Shown: one piece after another, positions 1-13,262 of the stretch
Numbering within the stretch: position 1 is the first letter of the stretch
Layout: each line of letters opens with the position of its first letter
NCBI GenBank assembly: GCA_012295275.1
Contig: CM022672.1
Location: forward strand, 18,639,894 to 18,689,893
From: Chrysomallon squamiferum
Lineage: Eukaryota; Mollusca; Gastropoda; Neomphalida; Peltospiridae
Length of the DNA stretch: 50,000 nt
Direction of reading: 5' to 3'
Program-made: the position numbers and the translations under genes
The notes under the pieces: model-generated
Seen by the model: only the letters and a program-made list of their open reading frames with translations
What the model was told of the DNA's origin: nothing
Databases searched by the model: none

Positions 1-332
1 CGACATTATTGGGCGAATTAATTCTTCTTAAATAGTCCCGACAATCAAGAAATAGGTCAAAAATAATTTTGCTCTCTCTCGGTCGAGTGATGAGAAAGAG
101 GGCTGTTTGATAGTAATCCTCCGTTTTCTTAGCACTGGTGTCGGCTCAGATGCCAGTTTGTGAAACACAGCCTGAGAAGAACTGGCGCACCACCAGAGCC
201 ACGGGAGAACCGAGTAACCGACTGTGTTAGCTCTGTGAATGAAACGCAGAGGTAAAGCATACTGAAAGAGTGTTTTTCTTTTAACTACCAAGCTGCATTA
301 ACAGACTGTGTAATCGTGTATGATGCAGACTG
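1..332 (-). repeat. Inverted-duplication copy A (near-identical block)
   Basis: Read on the minus strand this block matches 33046-33377 on the plus strand with about 99% identity: one substitution, one single-base indel and, near the inner end, a 2-bp GT indel. Identity falls sharply beyond position 332, but weak similarity continues to about 460 (shared words such as ctaatttcag, ttcgttt, tccatcg and gagcgaag). The block touches the window edge, so its true outer limit is unknown. The equivalent block on the right looks like a 5' exon, so copy A probably belongs to a leftward transcription unit leaving the window. The single-base indel shifts the reading frame between copies, which argues that the block is not protein-coding. 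Confidence 0.85.
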
Positions 333-494
333 CTGTGTAGAGATTTATATAGTCTGGAGAAACTATTTGGATAACTCGAACGCACACTGTCTAACAAGCT
401 AATTTCAGAATTGGATGATACTAGATTCGTTTGCCATTGTTAACTTTCCATCGGAGCGAAGTAGACAAAATAAAAACAATTATATTTTTAACTT

Positions 495-570
<76 letters not shown>

Positions 571-1150
571 TTTGTTACGTTCAATGACTTCAATGAATAT
601 AACTGTACATGATAAAGCATCGGCAAAATTGATGATAAGAAAATATGATAAATAAATAAATATATATTTATTTTATTTTTATTATTTGGTGGTATTAATA
701 TTATTATTATTGTAAATGATTATACAGCTGGAGAATTCATATTTATGTAAATCTGTCAAAAGAATACATAGATAATATATCTACCGGAAATTTCATGTCC
801 ATTTACTCATTGTTACCCGCCCTTTATTTTTATTCTGGTATTTACCCGTAGCATTAATCTCCATTAGAATATTTCCGATTTGTTTTTGCTCTAACTGAAA
901 TATTTGTATTTCAGTGACTAATACTGGGAATGTCGACTTGAACATTAGCCGAAATCAGAACATAGGGAATGTTAAAAATTCCATCGAGCTGTTAGAAAAT
1001 ATTATTATTATTGTTATTTTTTAAAATTTATTTGTGTGTGTGTGTGTCTGTGTCTATGTGTGTATGTGTTGTATTTTTCATTATGTAAGTTTTAATATGC
1101 TGAAAGTAAATTAAATAACTTGAATTTTAAATTTTTCAACAGACCGAATC

Positions 1151-1184
<34 letters not shown>

Positions 1185-1258
1185 TTTATATATTATTTTA
1201 TATTATTATTATTATTATTACTATTATTATTATTGTTGTTGTTATTTTTTAAAATTGA

Positions 1259-1312
<54 letters not shown>

Positions 1313-1639
1313 TGGTATTTTTCAGAATGTAGGTTTCAATATGCTGCAAGTAAATTAAATAACTTGAATTTTAATTATGTTTCAGCAGACCGAATCAATC
1401 TGGCGTACCTGACTGACACCAGCCGTGGTGAAACTGTTTTTTTTGTCTCGAATAAAGTGTTTTCAGTTACCTCATTTTGATGTTTCCAATTATTTATAAT
1501 AAGAATGAACATGTGTCGTGTATTTGAGTTCACAATACTTTTTTTGACGTTTTTCCTGAAAAGATTAAAAACGCATTCGTTTTTGAATAATTAAATAGTT
1601 TTATCATATCAATTTGTAAAGCCAGGATGCATTTCCTAG

Positions 1640-1696
<57 letters not shown>

Positions 1697-1902
1697 ACAA
1701 ACACACATTCAGATATAAATATATATACATTTCATGCGGGTGTTATATATGTGTATGTGTGCGTGTTTGCGTGTGTGCATGCGTGACAACAACATGAAAT
1801 GTTACCGTTTTACTATCTGTCAGGAATAATAAATCGCGCTCGTAATGTTTGTTTATGTTTACCAAATTTAGGAAGCATTTCTAATTTCAATGCTAAATCT
1901 GT

Positions 1903-1958
<56 letters not shown>

Positions 1959-2346
1959 GTATAGGTTTATTTATCATCCTTAAAAAGAGGGCAGGACATG
2001 TATTGCCCGTTTATGTCCACTTTTATAACATTAAATAGCAGCAGCAGCAACAACAACAATGACTCATTTGCGTTTACCATATTTTGTACAAATGAAATAT
2101 CAGTGGACTGAAACAAGATCTGAGAAAATATTAGGCAGCATTATTACAGTGAATATCACTTATTGTAAATGAGACCTTAAATAAATAACAAGGCCGATCC
2201 AGCATTATTAAACAGGATATCACTTACAGTAAATGAGATTCAAAGTAAATGAAAATATGGATTTCTTTGATTCGTTTATATATATATAAACTCATGAATA
2301 TATATATATATAGTTATGAGTTATCATCTAATATAGTTTTGGAAAA

Positions 2347-2377
<31 letters not shown>

Positions 2378-2440
2378 ATACGTGGGTAACCCGTCTATCA
2401 GCGTCGTTTCCAACCTTATCATTTCGAGGAATAATAAATA
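333..2440. other. Gene-free stretch dominated by microsatellites
   Basis: No coding exon was recognised. It holds (AAT)n at 497-568, 1146-1180 and 1908-1956, (TG)n at 1260-1311, (AC)n at 1641-1690 and (AAAT)n at 2345-2380. Two stretches (about 1000-1130 and 1240-1400) repeat the same order of elements: an ATT tract, then ttttttaaaattt/gatttgtgtgtg, then a TG tract, then ttttca.tatgtaagttt.aatatgctg.aagtaaattaaataacttgaatttta. This indicates a local duplication of about 240-bp period. Confidence 0.6.
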
Positions 2441-2441
2441 A

Positions 2442-2551
2442 GACGTCACAAAGGACTGACGTCATTAAATAACAATAAATTCACAATGGCGGTCGCGGCG
2501 GTATGGAATGTTTAAACTTGAGATGTTTTTTGAATGCGATAAAAACTTCCG
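2442..2551 (+). promoter_or_regulatory. Candidate promoter and first exon (CRE plus ATGGCGG element)
   Basis: A GACGTCAC half-CRE lies at 2442-2449 and a perfect palindromic CRE (TGACGTCA) at 2457-2464. They are followed by CACAATGGCGGTCGCGGCGG near 2484, which resembles the YY1-type ATGGCGG element often found just downstream of transcription starts. It is one of the few CpG-rich spots in this AT-rich tract. A consensus donor GTAAGT follows at 2551. No downstream coding exon could be linked to it, and the ATG in the element opens only a very short frame. It could serve a non-coding RNA or a gene with distant exons. Call by inference. Confidence 0.3.
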
Positions 2552-2695
2552 TAAGTAAATTAAAAATTAATTGTCAAGCGAAATGTAAATTTATTATAAC
2601 TGCTTATATCAGACTGTTTAATAACATTTAAAATTAAAATAATATTCTTTTGTTAAGTCTATTTACAGAGCGAGAGGATATGTATTTGTGTGTTT

Positions 2696-2746
<51 letters not shown>

Positions 2747-3434
2747 TATTGCAAAATGTAATAATTTTTTTTTTCGTTCTTTCTCTTACTTCTTGTCTTT
2801 CCAGACTCACTTTTTTCCATTTAGATTAGAAATTTGCTAATTTGACCCTTCGTGTTTTCAAATCGTATCTGTTATATTTTTGTGTGAATGTATGTACACG
2901 TCTGAGTATGTGTTTGTTTGTTTGTTTAATGTTTATGTGTGCTTGCATGTAGCACAGTATCAATTATTCAAAATTAAAATGATTTAATGAAGTCCATTTC
3001 GCTTTCGTTTTGTTGTTTGCGAGGTATTCATCTGATGGTTTTCTTGTTCGTTAATTTAGATCAATAGTTTGAGTAATTATTGGCAGAAAAAAAATAATAA
3101 TTTCAGCAATTTTTTATTTCAGAGTCTCATTGAAGTAAAACATTAGTTTTATTTTCGTGTTTATGGGAAGGAGCAAATTGAGAATTTCTTATTGCTAAAT
3201 GCTGCAGACAGTACTATCAGGTTTCCTTTTCATTATATATATATATATATACCCACACACACACATATATATAAAAGATTTTAGAGATTTAATTTTTTCT
3301 TTTTTCTTTTTTTGAGACCTGGTTAATTGTTTATCCCAAAGTACAAAGGTGTCTTTTAACAAATAAAAATTAATTCATTCACAATCCCTATCATTGAAAA
3401 CAGAAATGTTTAGATTAAAAATTTATTACATTTT
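2552..3434. other. Non-coding AT-rich sequence
   Basis: Contains an (AAT)n tract at 2698-2744 and a short TA/CA mix near 3234-3270. No exon or RNA gene was recognised. Confidence 0.6.
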
Positions 3435-3642
3435 AACAATGATAGACATAATTGTAGATAAACTCTTTAGAAAAAAGAAAATTATAATAAATGATCATTT
3501 CATATTCACAAAACAGATCTTTTGATTTTGTAGTCAGAAAAAAAACAATTAAAACACCTTTATTGTCAAAAATTAATTATACCTCACTAAAAATAATGAG
3601 AATATTAAAATATTTTGGTAAAAACAAATAAATAAATATATA

Positions 3643-3674
<32 letters not shown>

Positions 3675-3825
3675 ATATTTAATATATTTATATTAACTTT
3701 ATGTACTGTTCAGCAGATAATGATGATAAAAATAATCATGTTCACAAATTAGACAAATAAAACATTTTAAAAAATAATAATAACTAAAAAATAATGAGAA
3801 TATTAAAATAATAAATAAATATATA

Positions 3826-3856
<31 letters not shown>

Positions 3857-4282
3857 AAATAATATATTTAATATATTTCTATTAACAGCTGTTCAAATAT
3901 GGATCAAAATAATCTTTCATTACATTTTAAAATAATAATAGACATAATTGTAGATAAACTCTTTTAGAAAAAAACTCTTTAGAAAAAAGAAAATTATAAT
4001 ATCGATCATTTCGTATTCACAAAACAGATCTTTTGATTTTGTAGTCAGAAAAAAACACAATTAAAACACCTTTATTGTCCAAAATTAATTATACCTCACT
4101 AAAAATAATGAGAATATTAAAATATTTTGGTAAAAACAAACAAACAAATAAACAAATAAATATATAAATAAATAAATAAATAAATAAATAATATATTTAA
4201 TAGAATCATATTAATTTTATGGACTGTTCAGCAGATAATAATGATAAAAATAATCATGTTCACAAATTAGACAAATATATTT
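3435..4282 (+). repeat. Direct duplication, about 350-bp unit at about 500-bp spacing
   Basis: The block 3435-3783 (gatagacataattgtagat ... cacaaattagacaaat) recurs at about 3930-4282 in the same order and orientation with over 90% identity. A shorter, more diverged copy of the middle part (ctaaaaaataatgagaatat, an AAAT tract, then atatttaatatattt) lies between at 3783-3870. Each copy contains an (AAAT)n tract of different length. The words cagatcttttgattttgtag and gttcagcagataatgatg are good anchors. It looks like a local tandem duplication; no coding potential is seen. Confidence 0.75.
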
Positions 4283-4285
4283 TAA

Positions 4286-4286
<1 letters not shown>

Positions 4287-4335
<49 letters not shown>
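4287..4335 (+). repeat. (AAT)n microsatellite
   Basis: Perfect trinucleotide tract closing the second copy of the direct duplication. Confidence 0.9.
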
Positions 4336-5160
4336 CTGAAATATGGATCATCTTTAACCAGATATATTTTTCTACTTAAAAACAACCAATAATAATTCCT
4401 ACATACCACTTTACATTATTTTATCAATATCTGAAACATATACGTTATAAACAACACATGGACAGGCAATCAAAATTAAGTGTTCCTGTAATAAAATATT
4501 TTTAACTCCATAATGTTATTCATCTTCAGGGCTTATTTTAATAGTGAAAGCTCAGATTGTGTTTAAAACCTATTTCAGTAAGGTATACATTTGCAAGGAT
4601 TTTACAAACACATTTTACATAAAAAGAAACCCTGTTAATAATAGTAATATTACAATCACTGACCCTACAAAAGGCAAAATCACAACAAATTGAATAAATG
4701 GAAGGTGAAATGTAAATGTACATCAAAATAACATGCATACAGAATCACATAGGGAAAATTAAGCCAGAAAAATAATTTCCATAACCAGATGGGACTCACA
4801 ATAATCAAAATTAAAATGCAAAATGAACAGCAATTAACACATGTAAAAGAAGAAGAAAAAAAAAAAAATTCAAAACTGATTTTAATAAATACCATGATCA
4901 ATATTTTAACTTTAGAAAAACAAAAATGCGTAACTGTTTTCTCTCACCTCTACATGTAAAAACTCAACACAACAGAATTATATATAAATATATTTTTTTT
5001 GAATTTACTCATAATAAATTTCGCTTGGTATTTATACTGACCAAAATATTGATACAATGGATTAAAGCTGACTATTATATTAATTAAGGCAACATTAAAC
5101 AAAATGATGAGTTTCCAGACTTCTCTGTATGAAATGACTTCTAAGCTGACAATGGACAAA
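4336..5160. other. Non-coding AT-rich sequence
   Basis: Short open frames are present, but none has recognisable protein character or flanking splice sites in agreement with it. No element was identified. Confidence 0.5.
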
Positions 5161-5720
5161 TAGATATGCTATTTGTTCATCTAATAATGGTAAATACATC
5201 AAATAACTTCACAAAAAGAAAATCAAATTAAAATTTTTTAAAAATTAAAAATTTCAGCTGGAGGTTTCAGTAGTAAATGAAATGAAAAACAGATTCACTT
5301 GCTCATCTGATAATGACAAATATACATCAAATGACATCACAAGTATATAATTAAGTTAAAATATATATATCAATTGCAGACTTCAGTAATAAATAAGATG
5401 AAAAATAGATATATTACTTGTTCAAGTGATATTGGTAAATGTGCATCAAATGACATCACATAAAGAAAAGAAAATTTCAAAAAATATATCAACTGGAGAT
5501 TTCAATAATTAAATAAGATCACAAACTGACATGTTATTTGTTCATCTGATAATGATAATTACTTCAAATGACATCACAAGAAGAACAAAATAATAATAAT
5601 AAAAATAAAAATGATATCAACTGCAGACTTCAGTAGTAAATAAAATGACAAACAGATATGTCACTTGTTCATCTGATAATGATAATTACTTCAAATGACA
5701 TTACATGAAGAAAAGAAATA
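5161..5720 (+). repeat. Degenerate tandem array, about 118-bp unit, five copies
   Basis: The phrase cttgttcatctgataatgat...catcaaatgacatcaca recurs near 5175, 5301, 5421, 5540 and 5658. It alternates with tatcaactgcagacttcagtagtaaata and a short A-rich linker containing aagaaaag. Spacing is 118-126 bp. Copies differ by substitutions and small indels, and the last two are the most alike. Confidence 0.75.
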
Positions 5721-6381
5721 AGTTTATTATTTGTTTTTATGTCAGCTCTAGTAAACAAGGCAAAAGACTATGATTCTTCTAATGTGAGGTTCTTCCATTG
5801 TGTGGTGCTGAATTCAGACAAACTCTGGCCACTTAGCATAAAACACTATTTCAGGAATTCCTATATTAATGTATTTCACATTGCAAAAGGATGACATACT
5901 GTGAATCACTAACAAAGAATGAACTGCTGAGTATTAAATCATATTTAATTGTGCGCTTTAATTGAGTTTTAAGTGTTGTTGTTTTTTCTGAGTGCTCAAT
6001 ATACAGTACACCAGTGCTGTACACAAGGAATGGTGAAAACAAATGAAATATTTTCTCTTTACACAAATAATGGATTAGTGATGTATTTAAAGAGATTTGA
6101 TAAACAGGTTTATACCTGTTTAACTTCATGTTGTAAATCTCATAAAATAACAATTATAATAAAATAAGCTGAGACCAATTTCACAAAGATATGTTAGTGA
6201 CTGATATGTATATTGAAAGTGAAATAATTATTCTGTATTTCAAAAAACAAATAAAACTAAATAAAATAAACTATGTAGTTAAATGATTATAAATTTGTTA
6301 AATATTGACAAGCAAAAATATATTTGATGAGTTTCAGATTTTGAATGTATTGCACATGTGTAAGTAATAATACTGAAACAG

Positions 6382-6427
<46 letters not shown>

Positions 6428-6856
6428 TATAAATAAAATGAAGGAAATCAAAATAATCTGAACAAATCTAGAATTAGAAAAAAATAAACAAAAGGTGAGT
6501 ATTCTCTGCATGGAAAATCAAAAACAAAATATGAACAATGCAATAAATATATTGAAACAGATATTTTGAAATTTCATATTATATTGAGTATTATTTTAAA
6601 ATAATGTTGTAGCATTACAGATCATACTTGAAGATAACAAATTTATAAAAGACCATAATTTGTACAGTCAGCAATGAAAAAAATAATAATACCAAAACAG
6701 TTTAGCGTATGTCCACACATACACACACACACAAACACACACTTAATAAAAATTAATGCCAATTTACCAAGAATAAGATACCAGTGACTATAATATAACA
6801 AACTGGGATAAATAACCAATACATGTACATATTCATGTATTTAGGTATGCATATAT

Positions 6857-6924
<68 letters not shown>

Positions 6925-7761
6925 AATATAATATGTTTTAATCAAGAAAATTTATATTTAAAAAAAAGAAAATTGTTTTTTTTTCTTGGAATGGTCATAG
7001 TAATCATTTTAAGAATTATATTTAATCACAAAATGATAAATTTAATTAAAAGAAGAAACAAAATAAAAATAAAATAAGACACACAATGTTAGTAATCTCA
7101 ATATTAAGAAAATATTTTATTATAAAATTATATTTGGTAGTATTAAAAAAAAAACTGCTGCCTGTTTTTCAAATAATAATAATAAAAATAATAATAATAA
7201 TAATCAAATTAACAATAATAATAACAATAGTAATATTAATAATAATAATAATAAAAAATAAAGTAAAGTAAAGATATAAAATAAAATAAAATAAAATAAA
7301 ATAAAATAAAATAAAATAAGGTTTTACTGGCACTTCAGTCAAATATCAGTTTAAAAATCAAATTAAAGGAAATAGCTAAGCTAGAACATTTATGATATTA
7401 AATGCCAGACAGTGGAAAGCATATTTCTGCTTCAGCTACTATGTGGACTTTTGATGTCAAGATCTGATAAATGACATGTAAAACATAAAATGAAAAATTA
7501 AAAATAAAAAATAACAATAAAAATACTTATATTCTGTACTGAAACAAATACATTGTAAAGGAAAAACTGTTTAAAAATTTTTAAACTTTTGAAAGATACA
7601 AATAATGTATCAGTAAATTTCATATAGAAATGTTAGTTATTAATAAATGGGGGTAGTTAAATATCACATGAAATATCACAAATCTAGCAACTAAGTAGAC
7701 TGTAAATAAGGTTATCACATGTTCTGTTAGTAAAAGGTTTACATGGAATGGTAATTTTAAC
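5721..7761. other. Non-coding stretch with several microsatellites
   Basis: Includes (CA)n at 6380-6422, (CT)n at 6858-6905 running into (TA)n, loose AAT runs at 7170-7255 and a pentanucleotide (AAAAT)n at 7276-7318. No exon was recognised. The right end probably overlaps the 3' flank of the minus-strand GPC1 gene. Confidence 0.6.
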
Positions 7762-7767
7762 TTTATT
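7762..7767 (-). other. Candidate polyadenylation signal of the GPC1 gene
   Basis: AATAAA on the minus strand, about 315 bp beyond the stop codon at 8083. Other AATAAA-like words occur in this AT-rich DNA, so the assignment is tentative. Confidence 0.3.
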
Positions 7768-8082
7768 AGTTTTTTTATTTTATGGTCAGGAAAATTCAGA
7801 ATCAGTTCATAGAAACTAATTTCTTTTTTTAATTTACTATTTTTTTTTTTTTTTTTTTTTTAACAACAATTATACCTGCCTTTTATATCTCTTCATTTAG
7901 AAAATAATTTCATCCTTGTAGAAGTGACTTTTTTCTTTCTTTAAACTGAAATATGTCCGTTATCAAAAAATCTTTTAATACAAGGATGACAGAGTTATGG
8001 AACTTGATCTGAGCAAAATGGCTTCTGATATAACAATGATATTAAAAGTGCAGTGACACATTAAAAATTTAACAAATCTTTT

Positions 8083-8502
8083 CTATTTGCTGGATGAAAA
8101 TCCACGAACACCAAAGACATCCATGTAGTAACTGGCACCATTGTAAACAGTGAGACCAAACATACTGCTGATGAAGATGCTGTGTGCTATGAAATTCTTA
8201 TACCACAGAACAGAGGCAAATGCTGACACAACGCATACCAACCAGTTGAGAAAGATATACACCACAAAGCGCCAACTGTAAAAACAAAAACAAAATAAAT
8301 AAATAAATTACACAGGTTATTTGAGGCATAAAAAAAACCCCCAAAAACAAACAATATTAATTCTTTTCACATGACACAAGGTAACAACTGTATACTTTAA
8401 TTTTGTTTTTGTTTTATTAATTTTTTTTTAATGCATTGATAACCTATCTGAAATACATCTTGGTAATATAAATAAATACAGTCTGCATATTTCCATGTTT
8501 AA

Positions 8503-8534
<32 letters not shown>

Positions 8535-9539
8535 AAGCAAAAAAGAATATTTAAACAATATCAGGGCACCATCATTTTTTGCAGTAGCAATGTTATCATG
8601 TACAGTTTCTTCTTGAAACCCTGTCCCAGCTGTCAGTATTTTGTCATGAATGGGTACAGTGACAGCAGTCAAATTTTTTACTTTTTATAGATAATCATTG
8701 CTTGGTGACAGTTGCCCAGAAATATGAAATGATAACTTTGGAAATTTACACTTTTTGATCATTTGTACTGAAACTGGCACTAATCTCATGGAGATTCATA
8801 TCTTGTCATCAAAGTTTATTTGTAAGAAAAACATTCAGTAAAACTTGCAACAAACACAAATTAAACTATCTATGTGAATATAAGTACATTATTCTGAAAA
8901 TGGTGCTTAAAGTGAAAATGCATTATGAAGGATTTTTGCAACAGTTTCAAGACATGTCACAGAGCATAATCCAGAAAATGTTATAAAAAATAAACAGTTT
9001 TAACTGTAATTAATCTGATACTTTCAAAATTAATAACATTAAAAAAGCCTTTACAAAATAACATATTGATTTAATATTATTATGATTCAAGCTGGATATA
9101 TACTGAAATAATAACTTAAATGCTATAAAAGATAAAATGGATATCTTTTTTAATACCGCCATATTTTCAGTAACAATGAAATATAAATTAAAAGCTAAAG
9201 ACATAAACATTTTTGATTCTAACCTTGGACCCAGTAAATTAAACAGTTTCGACAGAATGCCAGTCTCCTGTGTTGTGAAGTGTCGATAACTTGTAGCATA
9301 ATCTTCTGAAGGTTTCAGCACAATGAACACAATCAGAATGTAAAGAAACTAGAGAGAAAAATACAAAAAAACCATGTTGTATAAATACAGTGTTGACATT
9401 AAAATGATTTATATGTTCCTTGATTTATCTATAGAATGTTGCCATCAAAAAAAAAAATAATAATAATAAAAATAAATAAATAAATTTAGTAATACAATAA
9501 ATAAATAAATAAAAGAGTCTACCTTCAACACCTTGATCA

Positions 9540-9600
<61 letters not shown>

Positions 9601-10556
9601 CTCAAAAATATATATACATTTCATAAACGTCCAAGTTACTGTTTTATTTATTTATTTATTTATTTATTTATTTTACAACTTATTCTCATTAAAAAAATAT
9701 TTTAAAAATATGTTAAACAACAAAATTCACAGGACTGCAAGAAGGTTGATATTTTTTCCTTCAGTGTAATATTACATCATAAAAATAGAAACCTTACAAA
9801 AATCCAAATTTTAATATATTCATCTGTGTTATGAAGAAAGAAAGCAAAACGATCACCTATCTTGTATTCTTGTAAGCTTATTATTAAAATAATTATTTAA
9901 GTATCACTGCTTTAAATAAAGATCCAGGTACCCATGAACTTACGCTGTGAATAACAAAGCATCCAACAGGTACACCCACCAACCATATTAATGAAAGCTC
10001 AGGGTCCTGAATTTTTACAAATGGCGCATACCACTGTCGAGATGTGTTTTCCGGGTACCATCTAATTCTGTGAAATACAGTTAATTATACAGAGTTCAAT
10101 GCAAATGTTAAATTGATGTTTTGATTGGCATATTCATGGAAGGAATGAAGAATGGAAGGTTTGAAGAAAGAAAGATGGAATTTATTTTATTTTTAATCTG
10201 TGGCTTAAAAAGGGTCAGATAATGAGAGAAGAAAACTTGTCATATAGATTTTTGTTTGTGTGTGTCTGAGTGTGTGTACATGTGTGTGTGTGTCTGTGTG
10301 TGTGTGTGTGAAAGAAAGTGAAAAAAAAAAGGAAAAGAACTTACACAAAACACATAATTGCAGGGACTAAGTGTATGAAGACTGATGTTACTTTGTCTAT
10401 GCTATGAAAAACTAGCGAGTTTCGATAAACCACCATCGCCCAAACCATTGGTCCATTGGTGAGTGAAAACATGACAGAAAACATCTCTGAAGAGCTCGGC
10501 ATTCCCCTATGAAAGTAAAGTTATTTAAAGAAATAGAAATTAATTTTAAAATAAGA

Positions 10557-10628
<72 letters not shown>

Positions 10629-11228
10629 TATTATCATCATAATTATAAAACAACAAGAACTTTAGGAAGAATACTATCACTAATCACCATCATTATTACA
10701 TTAATTGTTTTACTCACTAAGAGACACAAATTTGAACATACACAAACATACACCCAAGCAGAAATACACATGCACAAACACAAACACACACAAATTATGA
10801 CTTTACTTACCAAATGAAAATATAAAACATAGCATTTCCAACATAGCAGAAATCAAGCAGGAAATACTGCCATTTGCAGAACCTGTAACAAAAAATGTTT
10901 TACTATTATACTGATTGTATATATTTATTTGTATGTATGTATGTGTGTATGTATTTACTTATGTATATATGTATGTAATATCTATATATGTATGTACTAT
11001 GTGTATAGTTGTGTGTGTGTGTGTGTGTCTGAATGTCTGTGTAAACACATTTTGTATTATTTTTAATTGTATTTTTATTTTTTTTTTATTTCATTCAAAA
11101 AATTTGGAAAAAATATTTGTACATTATGTTCAATAAAATTGTGTGTTTTGTTAATACATTTTATATTGACTGCCTTCAAACGGCTTTATAATTTCAATAA
11201 AATTGTATGTTTTACAGATGTTGTTGAA

Positions 11229-11273
<45 letters not shown>

Positions 11274-12564
11274 GTAGGTATGCATTATTTTATGTAAGTA
11301 TATGTATGTTTTTACTTACTTACAAATATATAAACATTATTAATAAAAGTCATTTATATTATTTTGTTCAGACAGTCTTACCAATACATCACAACTCGTA
11401 TGGTGAGAAGGAGTGGTGCGCTGATGCTGTAGTAATACGGCAGTAACCACGTTGCATCCAGCACACTGTGTGTTAAAAGAACAATGGATGCAACCACCAA
11501 CACATAGACCAGTTTTTCCTGTAGTCGGTTTTGCTTTAAAGTCTAAAATTATAAAGAAGTCAAGTATTAAAATATGTTCATGGAAATTTCAAATAATAAT
11601 TATAAAAAAAATAATAATAATAATAATAATAAAAAAATGTTTACTAATATTTTATATTTAAAAAAATATTGCTAAAAAAAAAAAAAAAAAAAAATAAATA
11701 AAATAAAATAAATAAAAAATCATAATTAAAATTTTGGGAAAATAAGAAATACTTTCAAATCCATGCTTTATATTCGTATTATTCCATCAAAATAATGTTG
11801 TTATGGTTTTTTTTTTTTTAAAACAAACTTACTACATGATTTTATTTGTATATTTAATATGGAAAGGGGTTATCAGAGGTTATTTTTTTAAAAAAGATTA
11901 ACAATTTTTATCATCTCATTGAATTATTTTTATTACTGAAATTAACATTAACAAATTTTTAGAAAATAATAATACTGATAATGATAATAAATAAATAAAT
12001 AAATAAGTAACAGACCGAGATAAATGATTCCATTTCAAATTCATCTGCCTTATCCACATCCATGCTGATAAGGCTATTAACCCAAGATTCACGTCTGCTT
12101 TTATCCGGCAAGTGATCTTCTCCTGATGTTATCTCCAGTGCATTCCAGTTACGACTGTTCTTTGTATGTTCCTTGCTCCTGAATATAGTTTATTACAAAA
12201 TAATAATACATTTTTTTTTAAATAATCTAATAGCAAAAAACTTAAAAAACAATAAAATAAAAAAACAGTAAATAAAAAACATAATAAAAAAGTCACAAAA
12301 GTAATAACAGAATAAAATTTTAAAAAGAAGTCGTATTATTAGTTATTACTCATGCTTTTTGTACTGATAAAGTGATATATACCTGAAATGTCTTCTTAAA
12401 TCCAGATATTAAAAAAAAAAAAGTCATTTATTTTTTGGAAATATAAACAAAATATTAAATACAAATTATAAGTACCTTTCTTTTGGTGGTGGTTTGGCTG
12501 GCACAGATGTTTCAACATCAGAAGTTACAGCATCCATAGCAGTTGTTTTTATCATCTGTTCCAT
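8083..12564 (-). CDS. GPC1: Glycerophosphocholine acyltransferase 1 family protein (DUF2838), 8 exons
   Basis: Minus-strand coding exons, in order: 12564-12476, 12178-12016, 11542-11382, 10882-10811, 10506-10345, 10067-9944, 9348-9224, 8275-8083. All phases agree and the joined frame gives 362 residues. The start sits in a strong Kozak context (ACCATGG) and an in-frame stop lies a short way upstream. The N-terminal ~85 residues are hydrophilic; the rest is a multi-spanning membrane domain. Family landmarks are FLLDFCY, NGPMVWAMVVYRNSLVFHS followed by IDKVTS, IRWYPENTS and, near the end, YYMDVFG. Known for the family: yeast Gpc1 transfers acyl chains from acyl-CoA to glycerophosphocholine, making lysophosphatidylcholine at the ER. 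Vertebrates lack the family as far as I recall. The donor of exon 2 (GTCTGT) is weak. An upstream non-coding exon is likely but not located. Family call is firm; enzyme activity in this animal is inferred. Confidence 0.9.
9543..9596 (+). repeat. (GA)n microsatellite in GPC1 intron 6
   Basis: Perfect dinucleotide tract, followed at 9645-9674 by a (TTTA)n tract. Both lie in the intron between the exons ending at 9944 and starting at 9348 on the minus strand. Confidence 0.9.
10557..10628 (+). repeat. (AAT)n microsatellite in GPC1 intron 4
   Basis: About 24 perfect units, starting some 50 bp upstream (in gene sense) of the acceptor of the exon 10506-10345. Confidence 0.9.
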
Positions 12565-13221
12565 GGTGTAACAATCCGAACAGCCTCTTTGTTTTGGTTT
12601 TATCTTAGGGTTTTTTTTTTAATAAATAATTCTAGATATCTAATTCTCACACATTTGTCATGTTAAGTCTATGTATTTAAAGAAAAATCCAGTACTAAAG
12701 TATATATATATTATCTAGTCACACTTCTGAGTTTTTTTTAATCAAAGCATGGTTATATCTGTGTCTGTAACTTGTTCAACAGAACAGTGGCCTGATCAAA
12801 TAACCTGAGCAGAAATGTCAAAAGTTTCATCATACCATTTTACTAGGTACGTTTTTTAAACCTGAAAAAAAAAAAATAATAATAATAATAAAAAATCAGA
12901 TTAGTCATGCATAGAAAATGGTCAGTGTGTGCTAGTGTGTGTGTGTGTGTGTGTGTGTGCATGTATATGGCATGTACCAAAGTAATGTTTACACAGATAC
13001 ATAGCAACATACCCATATTATTATTATTTTTCTTAAAGTTTAAATAACAAAATTTATATCAAACTATATTTGGAATGCTAGATGTCACAAACACAATATC
13101 TACACAATAAGACCATTCATCTAACATACCTAAACAATTCTGCCAGTTTGACATTTTATACAGATAAATCCACATATAATTACTTACTCAACTCCCATGC
13201 TAGAAACATATAATTCATACT

Positions 13222-13262
<41 letters not shown>

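Noticed and set aside
10509-10817. 102-codon plus-strand frame rich in Asn
   Set aside because: Translation of the (AAT)n tract within a GPC1 intron, on the antisense strand of that gene.
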